Assembly: GCA_944389885.1 (NCBI GenBank)
Contig: CALXNZ010000004.1
Coordinates: 1 to 64,000, forward strand
From: an uncultured Opitutales bacterium
GTDB lineage: Bacteria > Verrucomicrobiota > Verrucomicrobiia > Opitutales > Intestinicryptomonadaceae
Reading direction: 5' to 3'
Length of the DNA: 64,000 nucleotides
Part shown: in pieces, positions 36,594-44,140 of the stretch
Numbering within the stretch: position 1 is the stretch's first letter
How the letters are laid out: each line of letters starts with the position of its first letter
Translations under genes and position numbers: made by a program
Notes under the pieces: generated by a model
Databases searched by the model: none
Told to the model about the DNA's origin: nothing
Seen by the model: the letters and a program-made list of their open reading frames with translations, nothing else

Positions 36594-37369
36594 TATGCGA
36601 TTCCTCCGTTTTTCATAGCCTCATAGAATACCTGGGCTGCGTGTTTTGCGGGATAGTTTATTCCCAGTTTCTGGGCTATGCCGCGTTGATGCAATAGGCA
36701 TGAGGTGTCGGCGGCTACAACTATGTCGGGCTTTGCCGCCGCGACGGCTCTAACTTTCGCCTCTCCCATCTCGGACGAAATTTGCGGAAATACGACGGAA
36801 AAAGTTCCGCCGAATCCGCAGCATTCGTCCTGGCTTTCAAATTCTACAATTTCCAATCCCTCGATTGAAGTGAGCAGCTTTTTTAGGCTTTCCGGCGTGC
36901 GCGTCCCGCGCCCGTGGCAAGAATTATGCACTGCCGCTTTGGCTTTATATTTTCCGCCTATCTCTTTCACCCCAAGCGCGTTGACCAGATAGTCGCAAAA
37001 TTCCCAAACTCTCAGGGAAAATTTTTCGACGGCTTCTTGTTCGCTCTGCGGGGATTCCCTGAAGGCTATCTTTGACGAATGAAACAACATCGCCGCGCAA
37101 GACGCGCTTGGAACGATTATAGGCCAATCGTTATGCGAAAACGCCTTCATTGTATGGCGTATGACTTTGCGGGCGCTTTCAAAATCCCCGCTGTTGAAAG
37201 CGGGTTGTCCGCAGCAGGTTTGCTCTTGGGGGAATTCAACCTTTTTGGCGAATTTTCTCAGTATCTTTACGGCTGAAATTGCGGCGTCGTCAAATATGGC
37301 GTCGCATAGGCATGTGGCCATAAAATTAACAGAATCGCCCTTGATTCTATTTGCTGGAGGCGTAAACAT
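36593..37369 (-). CDS. lutA: LutA-type CCG-domain iron-sulfur protein
   Basis: About 258 residues with two cysteine-rich CCG domains: TCCGQPAFNSG in the first half and DECCGFGGTFSV in the second, plus SCLLHQRG near the end. It is the third LutABC subunit. I place the start at 37369 (MFTPPANRI), as the longer frame to 37513 has no family similarity; a start at MATCLCD is another option. First gene of lutABC, divergent from the BMC operon. Confidence 0.92.
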   Translation of the reverse strand: MFTPPANRIKGDSVNFMATCLCDAIFDDAAISAVKILRKFAKKVEFPQEQTCCGQPAFNSGDFESARKVIRHTMKAFSHNDWPIIVPSASCAAMLFHSSKIAFRESPQSEQEAVEKFSLRVWEFCDYLVNALGVKEIGGKYKAKAAVHNSCHGRGTRTPESLKKLLTSIEGLEIVEFESQDECCGFGGTFSVVFPQISSEMGEAKVRAVAAAKPDIVVAADTSCLLHQRGIAQKLGINYPAKHAAQVFYEAMKNGGIA

Positions 37370-37768
37370 TTTTTGTGTAGGTTTAATACGGATTCTATCC
37401 GCAGTTAGTTTTGTTGTTGAAATTAAAATCTTTTTCCATTTTGTAAAGTATGTTTTTTCTTGAGAATGTCTTTGTTTCCACAAATGGGCCCGACTGCTTC
37501 GCAGAATTTTCATTGCAAAGATATTTTAAGTCTGATCCTACTTGTTTTTGGTTTTAATATATGTAAAAAACTTATATAGACGCTTGTTAGTCTTTTGTAA
37601 AAATACTAAAATAGATTGTGTAATCTTTTTGCCTTAGATTGAAAAAAATTGTATTTTTTTGGAAAATTGTTTGACTTTAAGAGATAAAACTCTACTTGTC
37701 TCTCAAAGAAAGTTTAAACGAGCCGCTTAAAATCGGCAAGTTGCGAATAATTTTATAACGACAAACAA
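37370..37768. promoter_or_regulatory. Divergent lutA / BMC operon intergenic region
   Basis: 399 AT-rich bases without a supportable gene. It must hold promoters in both directions. Facing the BMC operon is a TTGACT near 37670. Next to it is an interrupted inverted repeat (AGAG...CTCT and GAGATA...TGTCTC, about 37680-37705) that could bind a regulator. No regulator gene is in the window near this region. Confidence 0.45.
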
Positions 37769-38449
37769 ATGAATTTCGATAAGGACACTCCCAAAAGCGC
37801 AATAGAGCGCTTTGTCCGCGAAACTGTTTACAGACAGTTGAATCTTGACGTTCCGCGTCAGGCCTTGGGCCCGAATCCTCTGGTCGTAAATGTAAGCGCC
37901 CGACACGTCCATTTGACACAGGAAGCCGTTGAAACCCTCTTCGGCAAAGGTTATAAACTCACTGTGCATAAAGACCTGTACCAAGAGGGTCAATTTGCCG
38001 CAAAGGAATCTGTGACTCTCATAGGCCCGAGAAGTCGCATAATATCCAATTTGAGAATATTGGGGCCATGCAGGTCGGACAACCAGGTCGAACTCGCTTT
38101 AACGGACGCAAGGGCGTTGGGCTTCGATGTACCAATCCGCAATAGCGGAGACTTGAAGGGAACGCCGGGTTGCATGCTGATGGGGCCTGCGGGATTCTGC
38201 GAGCTTGACCACGGTGTAATTCGCGCGGCTCGCCATGTGCATATGAGTCCGGCAGATGCCGAATTCTACGGAGTAAAAGATAAGGATTTTATGAATTTAA
38301 AAGTATATGGAGACAATCCTGTGGTTTTTGAAAAGCTGCTATGTCGCGTATCAAAAGAACTGAGACTGGAAGTCCATATAGATACCGATGAAGGCAACGC
38401 ATGCGATTTGGGGCCGGATTCTCTTTGCGAACTCGTAAACTGCCCTTAG
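37769..38449 (+). CDS. pduL: PduL-type phosphotransacylase of the BMC
   Basis: 226 residues. It moves an acyl group from CoA to phosphate inside the microcompartment. The two PduL halves each carry a zinc-binding motif: SARHVHLT (His46, His48) and ARHVHMSP. The N-terminal 20 residues (SAIERFVRETVYRQL) look like an amphipathic encapsulation helix. First gene of the BMC operon. With lactaldehyde as the aldolase product, the acyl group is probably lactyl. Confidence 0.95.
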   Translation: MNFDKDTPKSAIERFVRETVYRQLNLDVPRQALGPNPLVVNVSARHVHLTQEAVETLFGKGYKLTVHKDLYQEGQFAAKESVTLIGPRSRIISNLRILGPCRSDNQVELALTDARALGFDVPIRNSGDLKGTPGCMLMGPAGFCELDHGVIRAARHVHMSPADAEFYGVKDKDFMNLKVYGDNPVVFEKLLCRVSKELRLEVHIDTDEGNACDLGPDSLCELVNCP

Positions 38450-38503
38450 TATTTATTATACATTATTATACAAAAAATCAAAATCATACACGAAAGGTAA
38501 AAT

Positions 38504-38773
38504 ATGAGCGATTCATTAGGAATGATAGAAACGCGCGGATTCACCGGCTGCGTTGAAGCCAGCGACGCCATGGTAAAAGCTGCGGACGTGGAATTCGTCA
38601 AGCAGGTTCAAATAGGCGGAGGCTATGTGACAGTAGTCGTAAAAGGAGACGTAGGCAGCGTAAAGGCGGCTGTTGAAGCCGGGAAACAGGCGGCTCAAGC
38701 CGTGGGAGAGTTGGTGAGCGCAAATATCATCGCGCGCCCGCATCCGATGCTTCTGGAAAAAATGGGACTCTAA
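38504..38773 (+). CDS. BMC-H shell protein 1
   Basis: An 89-residue single-domain hexameric shell protein (PduA/EutM/CcmK family). It has GMIETRGFTG at the start, the pore-loop sequence QIGGGYV, GDVGSVKAAVEAG and IIARPHPML at the end. A ribosome site AAAGG precedes the start. One of three hexamer paralogues in this operon. Confidence 0.96.
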   Translation: MSDSLGMIETRGFTGCVEASDAMVKAADVEFVKQVQIGGGYVTVVVKGDVGSVKAAVEAGKQAAQAVGELVSANIIARPHPMLLEKMGL

Positions 38774-38796
38774 TATTAGAAAGGATTTCTACTGAT

Positions 38797-39066
38797 ATGA
38801 AAAAAGCTTTGGCAATGATTGAGACAAAAGGATTTGTGACCGCCATGGAGGCCGCAGACGCCGCAATGAAAGCCGCAGCCGTTGAACTTTTGGGCTGGAG
38901 AAAAGTGGGTTCCGGTTTGGTCGCCGTGTTCTTCTCGGGCGATGTGGCTTCGGCTAAGGCAGCTGTTGAAGCAGGCTCAGAGGCCGCCGGAAAAGTCGGG
39001 GAAGTCACGTCTGTGGACGTAATAGCCCGCCCCCACGACGATCTCACTAAACTCGGCTGCTTCTAA
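38797..39066 (+). CDS. BMC-H shell protein 2
   Basis: An 89-residue hexameric shell protein with AMIETKGFVTAMEAADAAMKA, the pore loop KVGSGLV (like PduA), GDVASAKAAVEAG and VIARPHDDL. AGAAAGGA precedes the start. It differs from its neighbour mainly in the pore loop and in a more hydrophobic strand (VAVFF). Confidence 0.96.
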   Translation: MKKALAMIETKGFVTAMEAADAAMKAAAVELLGWRKVGSGLVAVFFSGDVASAKAAVEAGSEAAGKVGEVTSVDVIARPHDDLTKLGCF

Positions 39067-39077
39067 TATAATTTTAG

Positions 39078-40262
39078 ATGAAAAAAATACTGATAGCCAA
39101 CGTCGGCTCTACAAGCTACAAATACACCCTCTTTGAAATTTCGGAAGAAGAGGGCGCCAATAGGCTTGTGCGCGGCGGTATGGAAAGGGTGTCCGACTAC
39201 GAATCCGCCATTGCGGAATCGCTTTCCGACCTTGAAAGCAAAGGGTACAAGGCCTCCGGAATAGACGCGGTTGCCTTTAAAACCGTACTGGGCAAAAACC
39301 TTTCCGGGCTAAGAGAGGCGGACGACGCCGTGCTAAAGGCTCTCGACGACATGAGCTTTGTCGCGCCGGCCCATAATCCTCCCTATGCAAAGGCTATCAG
39401 GGCCTTCGGTAAAATTCTTCCCGACGCCAGGAGGGTAGCCCTGTTTGAAACATCTTTTTACCAGTGGGCGGATCCCGCATGGAAACGCTACGCGGTTCCG
39501 CAAACTTGGGAAGAAATAGGAGTCCGCCGCAACGGATTCCACGGGGCGAGCCACAAATACGCGGCCGAGCGCGCCGCGGAATTGTGCGGAGAACCGGAAG
39601 CTGCGGAGAGCGCAAGGATGTTGTACGTCAACAATGGCCCTCTTGAGCTCCCCAAAAGGTTCCGCCATATAAACTGCCATTTGGGAGGCTCGAGTTCCGT
39701 GTGCGGTATCGTAAACGGCGCCGCGATAGGAACGAGTATGGGATTTACCCCGCAGAGCGGATTGCCGCAAAATAATCGCGTGGGCGATCTCGATGCGATG
39801 GCTTTGCCATTTGCAATGGCAACGCTCGGCATATCCGCGGAAGAGGCGATGCGCCAACTTTCCAAAGAGGGCGGGTTGCTCGGAATAAGCGGAGTCTCAA
39901 ACGACATGCGGGATATCCACGAAGCCGCCCAAAACGGAAATTCGCGCGCCCAGCTGGCCATAGACGTACAGGCTTATTCCGCGAGAGCTTATATAGGCTG
40001 GTTCATGGCTCAAATGGGGGGCGTGGACGCCGTCAGCTTTAGCGGGGGAATGGGAGAAAACAATCCGTGGCTCAGAGAACTGATTCTAAAACCTCTCGAA
40101 GGATTCGGGCTAAAACTCGATTCGGAAAAGAATTTAGAATGCACAAAGGGAAAAGAAGGTTTGATATCGTCAGTTGACTCAAAAATAAAAGTTGTCGCCG
40201 TGGCGGCCGACGAAGAAATCGTCATAGCCCGCGAAGCGGCCCGCTATTTGAAAAATTCATAA
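39078..40262 (+). CDS. BMC-associated acetate kinase family protein with altered active site
   Basis: 394 residues of the ASKHA acetate/propionate kinase family. Conserved are the N-terminal NVGSTS loop, His99 in PAHNP, His155 in NGFHGASH, Arg234 in NNRVGDLD, GGMGEN and the C-terminal DEEIVIA Glu. Two catalytic positions differ from classic AckA: Arg91 (M. thermophila numbering) is Lys68 here, because HRVVHGG has become FKTVLGK, and Asp148 is Glu124 (FETSF). Residues 170-195 form an insertion. It likely uses an acyl phosphate from PduL, perhaps lactyl-phosphate, to make ATP. It sits among the shell genes. Confidence 0.9.
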   Translation: MKKILIANVGSTSYKYTLFEISEEEGANRLVRGGMERVSDYESAIAESLSDLESKGYKASGIDAVAFKTVLGKNLSGLREADDAVLKALDDMSFVAPAHNPPYAKAIRAFGKILPDARRVALFETSFYQWADPAWKRYAVPQTWEEIGVRRNGFHGASHKYAAERAAELCGEPEAAESARMLYVNNGPLELPKRFRHINCHLGGSSSVCGIVNGAAIGTSMGFTPQSGLPQNNRVGDLDAMALPFAMATLGISAEEAMRQLSKEGGLLGISGVSNDMRDIHEAAQNGNSRAQLAIDVQAYSARAYIGWFMAQMGGVDAVSFSGGMGENNPWLRELILKPLEGFGLKLDSEKNLECTKGKEGLISSVDSKIKVVAVAADEEIVIAREAARYLKNS

Positions 40263-40290
40263 ATAATAAATAAAAGACAAGGATAATACT

Positions 40291-40587
40291 ATGGCAAATG
40301 CAATAGGTGTTTTGGAAACTAAGGGACTCGTGGCTCTCGTAAAGGGAGTTGACGCAATGCTCAAGGCTGCGAATGTAAGTCTTGCCGGACAGTACAAAGA
40401 CGTTGGCAGCGCCTATGTCAGCGCGTGCATCGTTGGAGATGTGGCTTCAGTGAAAGCGGCTGTCGAAGCTGGCGCTACGGCCGCCGGGGAAGTCGGAAAA
40501 GTTGTCAGCGTGCATGTGATTGCGCGCCCGCACAACGATCTTACCGGTATCTTGAGCGCGGCAAAAACTGTTTCTGCAAAGAGATAA
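40291..40587 (+). CDS. BMC-H shell protein 3
   Basis: A 98-residue hexameric shell protein with GVLETKGLVALVKGVDAMLKA, the pore loop DVGSAYV, GDVASVKAAVEAG and VIARPHNDL, then a short C-terminal tail (GILSAAKTVSAKR). AAGGA precedes the start. The pore loop is GSA, unlike the GGG and GSG of the other two. Confidence 0.95.
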   Translation: MANAIGVLETKGLVALVKGVDAMLKAANVSLAGQYKDVGSAYVSACIVGDVASVKAAVEAGATAAGEVGKVVSVHVIARPHNDLTGILSAAKTVSAKR

Positions 40588-40599
40588 GGGGACTCTCCA

Positions 40600-40911
40600 A
40601 TGTTTCTGGGTAAGGTCATAGGGCAAGTCGTGGCGACTCAGAAGGACGAAAAACTGGTGGGCAGAAAACTTCTGGTTTTGCGACCCCTTCAAATTGCCGA
40701 CGAAGACTCCCCGAAAATCGTCGAGAGCAAGAATACCGTTGTGGCGGTTGACTCCTGCGGAGCGGGTACGGGGCAACTCGTGCTATTCTGCCAGGGGTCG
40801 AGCGCCAGACAAACATCGGGAATGAAAGAACTCCCGATAGATGCTGCAGTGGTTGGGCTTGTGGACAATATCGAAGCCTTCTCAAAGCAGATTTATAAAG
40901 CCGGGAAATAG
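40600..40911 (+). CDS. BMC-P (EutN/CcmL) pentameric vertex protein 1
   Basis: 103 residues. The EutN/CcmL fold is shown by KVIGQVVATQKDEKLVGRKL at the start, VAVDSCGAGTGQLVLFCQG in the middle and VVGLVDNI at the end. Pentamers close the vertices of the shell. AAGGGG precedes the start. Confidence 0.95.
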   Translation: MFLGKVIGQVVATQKDEKLVGRKLLVLRPLQIADEDSPKIVESKNTVVAVDSCGAGTGQLVLFCQGSSARQTSGMKELPIDAAVVGLVDNIEAFSKQIYKAGK

Positions 40912-40926
40912 TCTGCGCTCCCCGTC

Positions 40927-41016
40927 CGCCGATTTTCCACCGCCCCCCCTGATATCGGGAAATGCGGTGGGCGATTGGCGCGCAGCGCGAAAAAGTTATG
41001 GGCGCGATTCTCGCCC
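40927..41016 (+). other. Structured RNA hairpins between BMC-P and aldehyde dehydrogenase genes
   Basis: A nested stem pairs CGCC (40927-40930) with GGCG (40977-40980) and CCACCGC (40937-40943) with GCGGTGG (40964-40970). A second hairpin, GGGCG (41000-41004) with CGCCC (41012-41016), ends 17 bases before the dehydrogenase start. There is no T tract, so these are more likely RNA-processing or translation-tuning structures than terminators. Confidence 0.4.
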
Positions 41017-41033
41017 AAATGAAAGACATTACA

Positions 41034-42488
41034 ATGAGTTTAAATTTAGATGAAGATTCACTGCGCAATATAGTAAGAGGCGTTATAGCCCAGATGTCAA
41101 ACTCGCCTAAATGCGGGAAATCAGACTCCTCTGGCGGTTCCGTTAACTCCTGCGCCTCCTCTGTTTCCGATGGTAAAAACGGGATATTTACTGATGTCAA
41201 AGAGGCCGCTGCGGCCGCTTATGAGGGATTTAAACAGCTCTCCAAAGGCGGCATGGACGCCCGCAGAAAAGTCATTGATATCGTCAAAAAAATGGTCGTC
41301 ACCCATGCTAAAGAATGGGGTGAATTCGAGTATAACGAGACAAAAATAGGACGCCTCGACCATAAAATCGGGAAATTGGAAATTGTCAGCGGTGTTCCCG
41401 GGGTGGAATGGATTCGCCCGGACGCATACTCCGGCGATCACGGAATCATGCTCGAAGAGTATGCCCCCTATGGCGTAATAGGCTCAATTACTCCTTTAAC
41501 GCACTCAATACCCACAATATCCGGAAATATAATAAATATGGTCGCCGCCGGAAATTCCGTGGTGTTCAATCCGCATCCCGGCGGAGTCAAGAGCGCGGTG
41601 CTCGCAATTTCGGCATTTAACCGCGAGATCGAAAAACAACTTGGCATAAGCAATCTGATATGCTGTATGGCCAATCCGACGCTCGATTCTTTCGACGCGA
41701 TATGCAAGAGCGATATAATTTCGATAATGTGCATTACGGGCGGCCCGGGAGTTGTCAAGGCAGCTATGAAATCCGGCAAGAAATCCATATGCGCCGGGCC
41801 CGGAAATCCGCCGGTGATAGTAGATGACACCGTAAATCTCGACAAGGCAGCCTCGGACGTCATAGCGGGCGGAGCTTTCGACAACAACCTGCTTTGCGTG
41901 GGAGAAAAGGAAGTGTTTGTGCTGGATTCGGCTTTCGACGGTTTTATGAAAGCCCTTAAGAATGCCGGAGCATATCAGATTTCAGGCTCTTCTTTGGACA
42001 GACTTACGGACGCCGCATTTGCGCGGAAGGACGGCCATTGGGTTTTAAAGCGCGAACTCGTGGGAAAAGATCCTTGGGTGCTGGCGGAGGCCGCCGGGTT
42101 CTCAGTTCCGCAAAATACAAATATGCTGTTCGCGGAAACTGACGCGGAGCATCCTTTTGTAGTGGAAGAACAAATGATGCCAATGCTTCCTGTGGTAAGA
42201 GTGAAGAGCTTCGACGAAGCTCTTGCTGCGGCGAAAAACGCGGAACACAATTATAGGCACAGCGCAATAATCCATTCGCTCGATGTGACGCGAATGACGG
42301 CTATGGCCCGCGAGCTGAACACGACGGTATTCGTTAAAAATGGGCCCTCCACGGCAGGCTTGGGACTCGGTGGGGAAGGCTATCTATCCTATTCCATAGC
42401 CACGACCACCGGCGAAGGAATATCCAATCCTAAGACTTTTACGCGCCGTCGCAGATGCGTGATGGTCGATAACCTAAACATCTTTTAA
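41034..42488 (+). CDS. CoA-acylating aldehyde dehydrogenase of the BMC (PduP/EutE-like)
   Basis: 484 residues. It oxidises an aldehyde to acyl-CoA with NAD+. The catalytic Cys288 lies in FDNNLLCVGEKEV. The N-terminal helix SLNLDEDSLRNIVRGVIAQM is a classic encapsulation peptide, followed by a Ser/Gly/Cys-rich linker to about residue 45 and the catalytic domain. I start at 41034, so that the protein begins with this peptide; in-frame ATGs at 40962, 40998 and 41019 lie in a structured leader. The proposed substrate is lactaldehyde from the aldolase encoded downstream. Confidence 0.94.
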   Translation: MSLNLDEDSLRNIVRGVIAQMSNSPKCGKSDSSGGSVNSCASSVSDGKNGIFTDVKEAAAAAYEGFKQLSKGGMDARRKVIDIVKKMVVTHAKEWGEFEYNETKIGRLDHKIGKLEIVSGVPGVEWIRPDAYSGDHGIMLEEYAPYGVIGSITPLTHSIPTISGNIINMVAAGNSVVFNPHPGGVKSAVLAISAFNREIEKQLGISNLICCMANPTLDSFDAICKSDIISIMCITGGPGVVKAAMKSGKKSICAGPGNPPVIVDDTVNLDKAASDVIAGGAFDNNLLCVGEKEVFVLDSAFDGFMKALKNAGAYQISGSSLDRLTDAAFARKDGHWVLKRELVGKDPWVLAEAAGFSVPQNTNMLFAETDAEHPFVVEEQMMPMLPVVRVKSFDEALAAAKNAEHNYRHSAIIHSLDVTRMTAMARELNTTVFVKNGPSTAGLGLGGEGYLSYSIATTTGEGISNPKTFTRRRRCVMVDNLNIF

Positions 42489-42746
42489 ATGCAACTGGCC
42501 CGGATAGTAGGAAACGCGGTAATGACTTGCGCGCACAATAGCGTGCGCGGAAGCGCGCTTTTCCTATGCCAGCCCATCGACGAAAATGGAGACGATTGCG
42601 GAGACATTGTAGTGGCAATAAATCCATTCGGCGGAGGCGTGGGCTCAAAAGTTATCGTGGCCGCAGACGGCAAAACGGCGCAGAAATATGTCTGCGACGC
42701 CAAAAGCCCCCTGCGCCATTGTATCGTATGCATATTGGACGACTAA
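42489..42746 (+). CDS. BMC-P (EutN/CcmL) pentameric vertex protein 2
   Basis: 85 residues, the shortest of the three pentamer proteins. It has QLARIVGNAVMTCAHNSVRG, VAINPFGGGVGSKVIVA and VCILDD. It begins the base after the dehydrogenase stop and its stop overlaps the next start. Confidence 0.93.
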   Translation: MQLARIVGNAVMTCAHNSVRGSALFLCQPIDENGDDCGDIVVAINPFGGGVGSKVIVAADGKTAQKYVCDAKSPLRHCIVCILDD

Positions 42747-43048
42747 TGAAATTGGCAAGAGTCATAGGCAGAATTACCCTCTCAAAAAAAGACGAGGCTT
42801 TGGCTGGCATTCGCTTGATAATAGCGTCTCCGCTCGACAAATCCCAAATGACGGAGGAAAATTCTTCGCAGTTGTCGGCAAATAAGTCGAATTTGATAGT
42901 ATGCGATTGTTTCGGGGCAGCTATGGGAGATATTATCGGATATGTCGAGGGGGCTGAAGCAACCGCGCCCTTTGATTCCCCGACTCCTGTTGACGCCTAT
43001 AATGTAGGGCTCGTAGAAAATCTGAGATACATTTCGGACGCCAAATAA
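42746..43048 (+). CDS. BMC-P (EutN/CcmL) pentameric vertex protein 3
   Basis: 100 residues. It has KLARVIGRITLSKKDEALAGI, VCDCFGAAMGDIIGYVEG and VGLVENLRY near the end, clearly EutN/CcmL. The start overlaps the previous stop by one base (TAATG); the longer frame back to 42566 is only a shadow of the previous gene. Confidence 0.93.
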   Translation: MKLARVIGRITLSKKDEALAGIRLIIASPLDKSQMTEENSSQLSANKSNLIVCDCFGAAMGDIIGYVEGAEATAPFDSPTPVDAYNVGLVENLRYISDAK

Positions 43049-43063
43049 TAGATTTTAAAAATT

Positions 43064-44140
43064 ATGAAGAAAGTATATACCCTAAAAGACATCGAAGAAA
43101 TAAAAAGGAACGGAGGATCCGTTCCGTCTGACGCGATACTCACTCCGCAGGCAAAGGAGGCTATGGCCGGCGGAACTTTGTCGCTCAAATATAGCGGCGC
43201 GCGCAAGGGCGGGGAATCCGTCGTGGGGAGGTCGGAGTACACCGTTCCAATTAAAGAGTATAAGTGGACTCCGGGCGGGGATCCTAAGACCCCTGAAGAA
43301 CTTGAAAAATTCTTCTTCTCTCCGGAAATACAAGCCTTAAAGGAGTTGATTGTAGATCTCGGCAAACGCTCGTACCGCAAAAATTTCAATGACGGCAACG
43401 GCGGAAACTTTAGCGTCAGAGTGGGGGACAACATAGTTCTTTGCACTCCCACGATGATATCAAAAGGTTCCATGAGCGTAGATGATATGTGCTTGGTAGA
43501 TATGGAAGGAAGGCAGTTGGCGGGCAAAAGAAAACGCACCAGCGAAGTTCTCGCCCACCTCGCAGTGATGAAGCGCCAGCCTCTTGCAAAAGCATGTTGC
43601 CACGCCCACCCGCCGCACGCTACGGCTTTTGCCCTCGCGGATAAAACGCCGCCGCGTTGCGTAAATCCGGAAACTGAAATATTTATAGGGCAGGTGGGGC
43701 TCGCCGACTACGGTACCCCTGGAACCTTGCAAATGGCCGAAAAGGTCGGGGAAGTGGCTGTCACGCACGATTGCGTATTCATGGTAAACCACGGCGTAAT
43801 GACTTGGGCGTCCGATATAGAGACGGCTTTTTGGAAAATGGAAAACGTGGAAGCCCACTGCTACACGTCTATGCTCGCCTATCAGATAGGTGGCCCGCGC
43901 AAATTCTCTGACAGGGAAGCTTGCGAACTCGTGAAAATAAGAAAGGCCATGGGTATGATAGAGCAGGGTTCGGACGACCATTATAAGGAATGCGGCCTAT
44001 GCGATTCTAAAGACGAATTTAGGCCGGCATGCGTATGCGGGGCCAAAGCTCCGTCGCCTTCAAACGCCGGATTTAACAAGGAGGCCGAAGAACTTGTGGC
44101 CAAGATTACAAAAATAATAATTCAGGAGCTTAAAAAATAA
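43064..44140 (+). CDS. Class II aldolase family protein of the BMC
   Basis: 358 residues. The family cleaves fuculose- or rhamnulose-1-phosphate to DHAP and lactaldehyde. The metal-binding block CCHAHPPHATAFALADK and a later His in VNHGVMTWASDIETAFWKMENVEAH (positions quoted in part) match class II aldolases. It is longer than the usual 215-260 residues: about 90 residues precede the catalytic domain. The end (EELVAKITKIIIQELKK) is an amphipathic helix after a Ser/Pro linker, a likely encapsulation peptide. It overlaps the dehydrogenase gene that follows by one base. Confidence 0.92.
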   Translation: MKKVYTLKDIEEIKRNGGSVPSDAILTPQAKEAMAGGTLSLKYSGARKGGESVVGRSEYTVPIKEYKWTPGGDPKTPEELEKFFFSPEIQALKELIVDLGKRSYRKNFNDGNGGNFSVRVGDNIVLCTPTMISKGSMSVDDMCLVDMEGRQLAGKRKRTSEVLAHLAVMKRQPLAKACCHAHPPHATAFALADKTPPRCVNPETEIFIGQVGLADYGTPGTLQMAEKVGEVAVTHDCVFMVNHGVMTWASDIETAFWKMENVEAHCYTSMLAYQIGGPRKFSDREACELVKIRKAMGMIEQGSDDHYKECGLCDSKDEFRPACVCGAKAPSPSNAGFNKEAEELVAKITKIIIQELKK

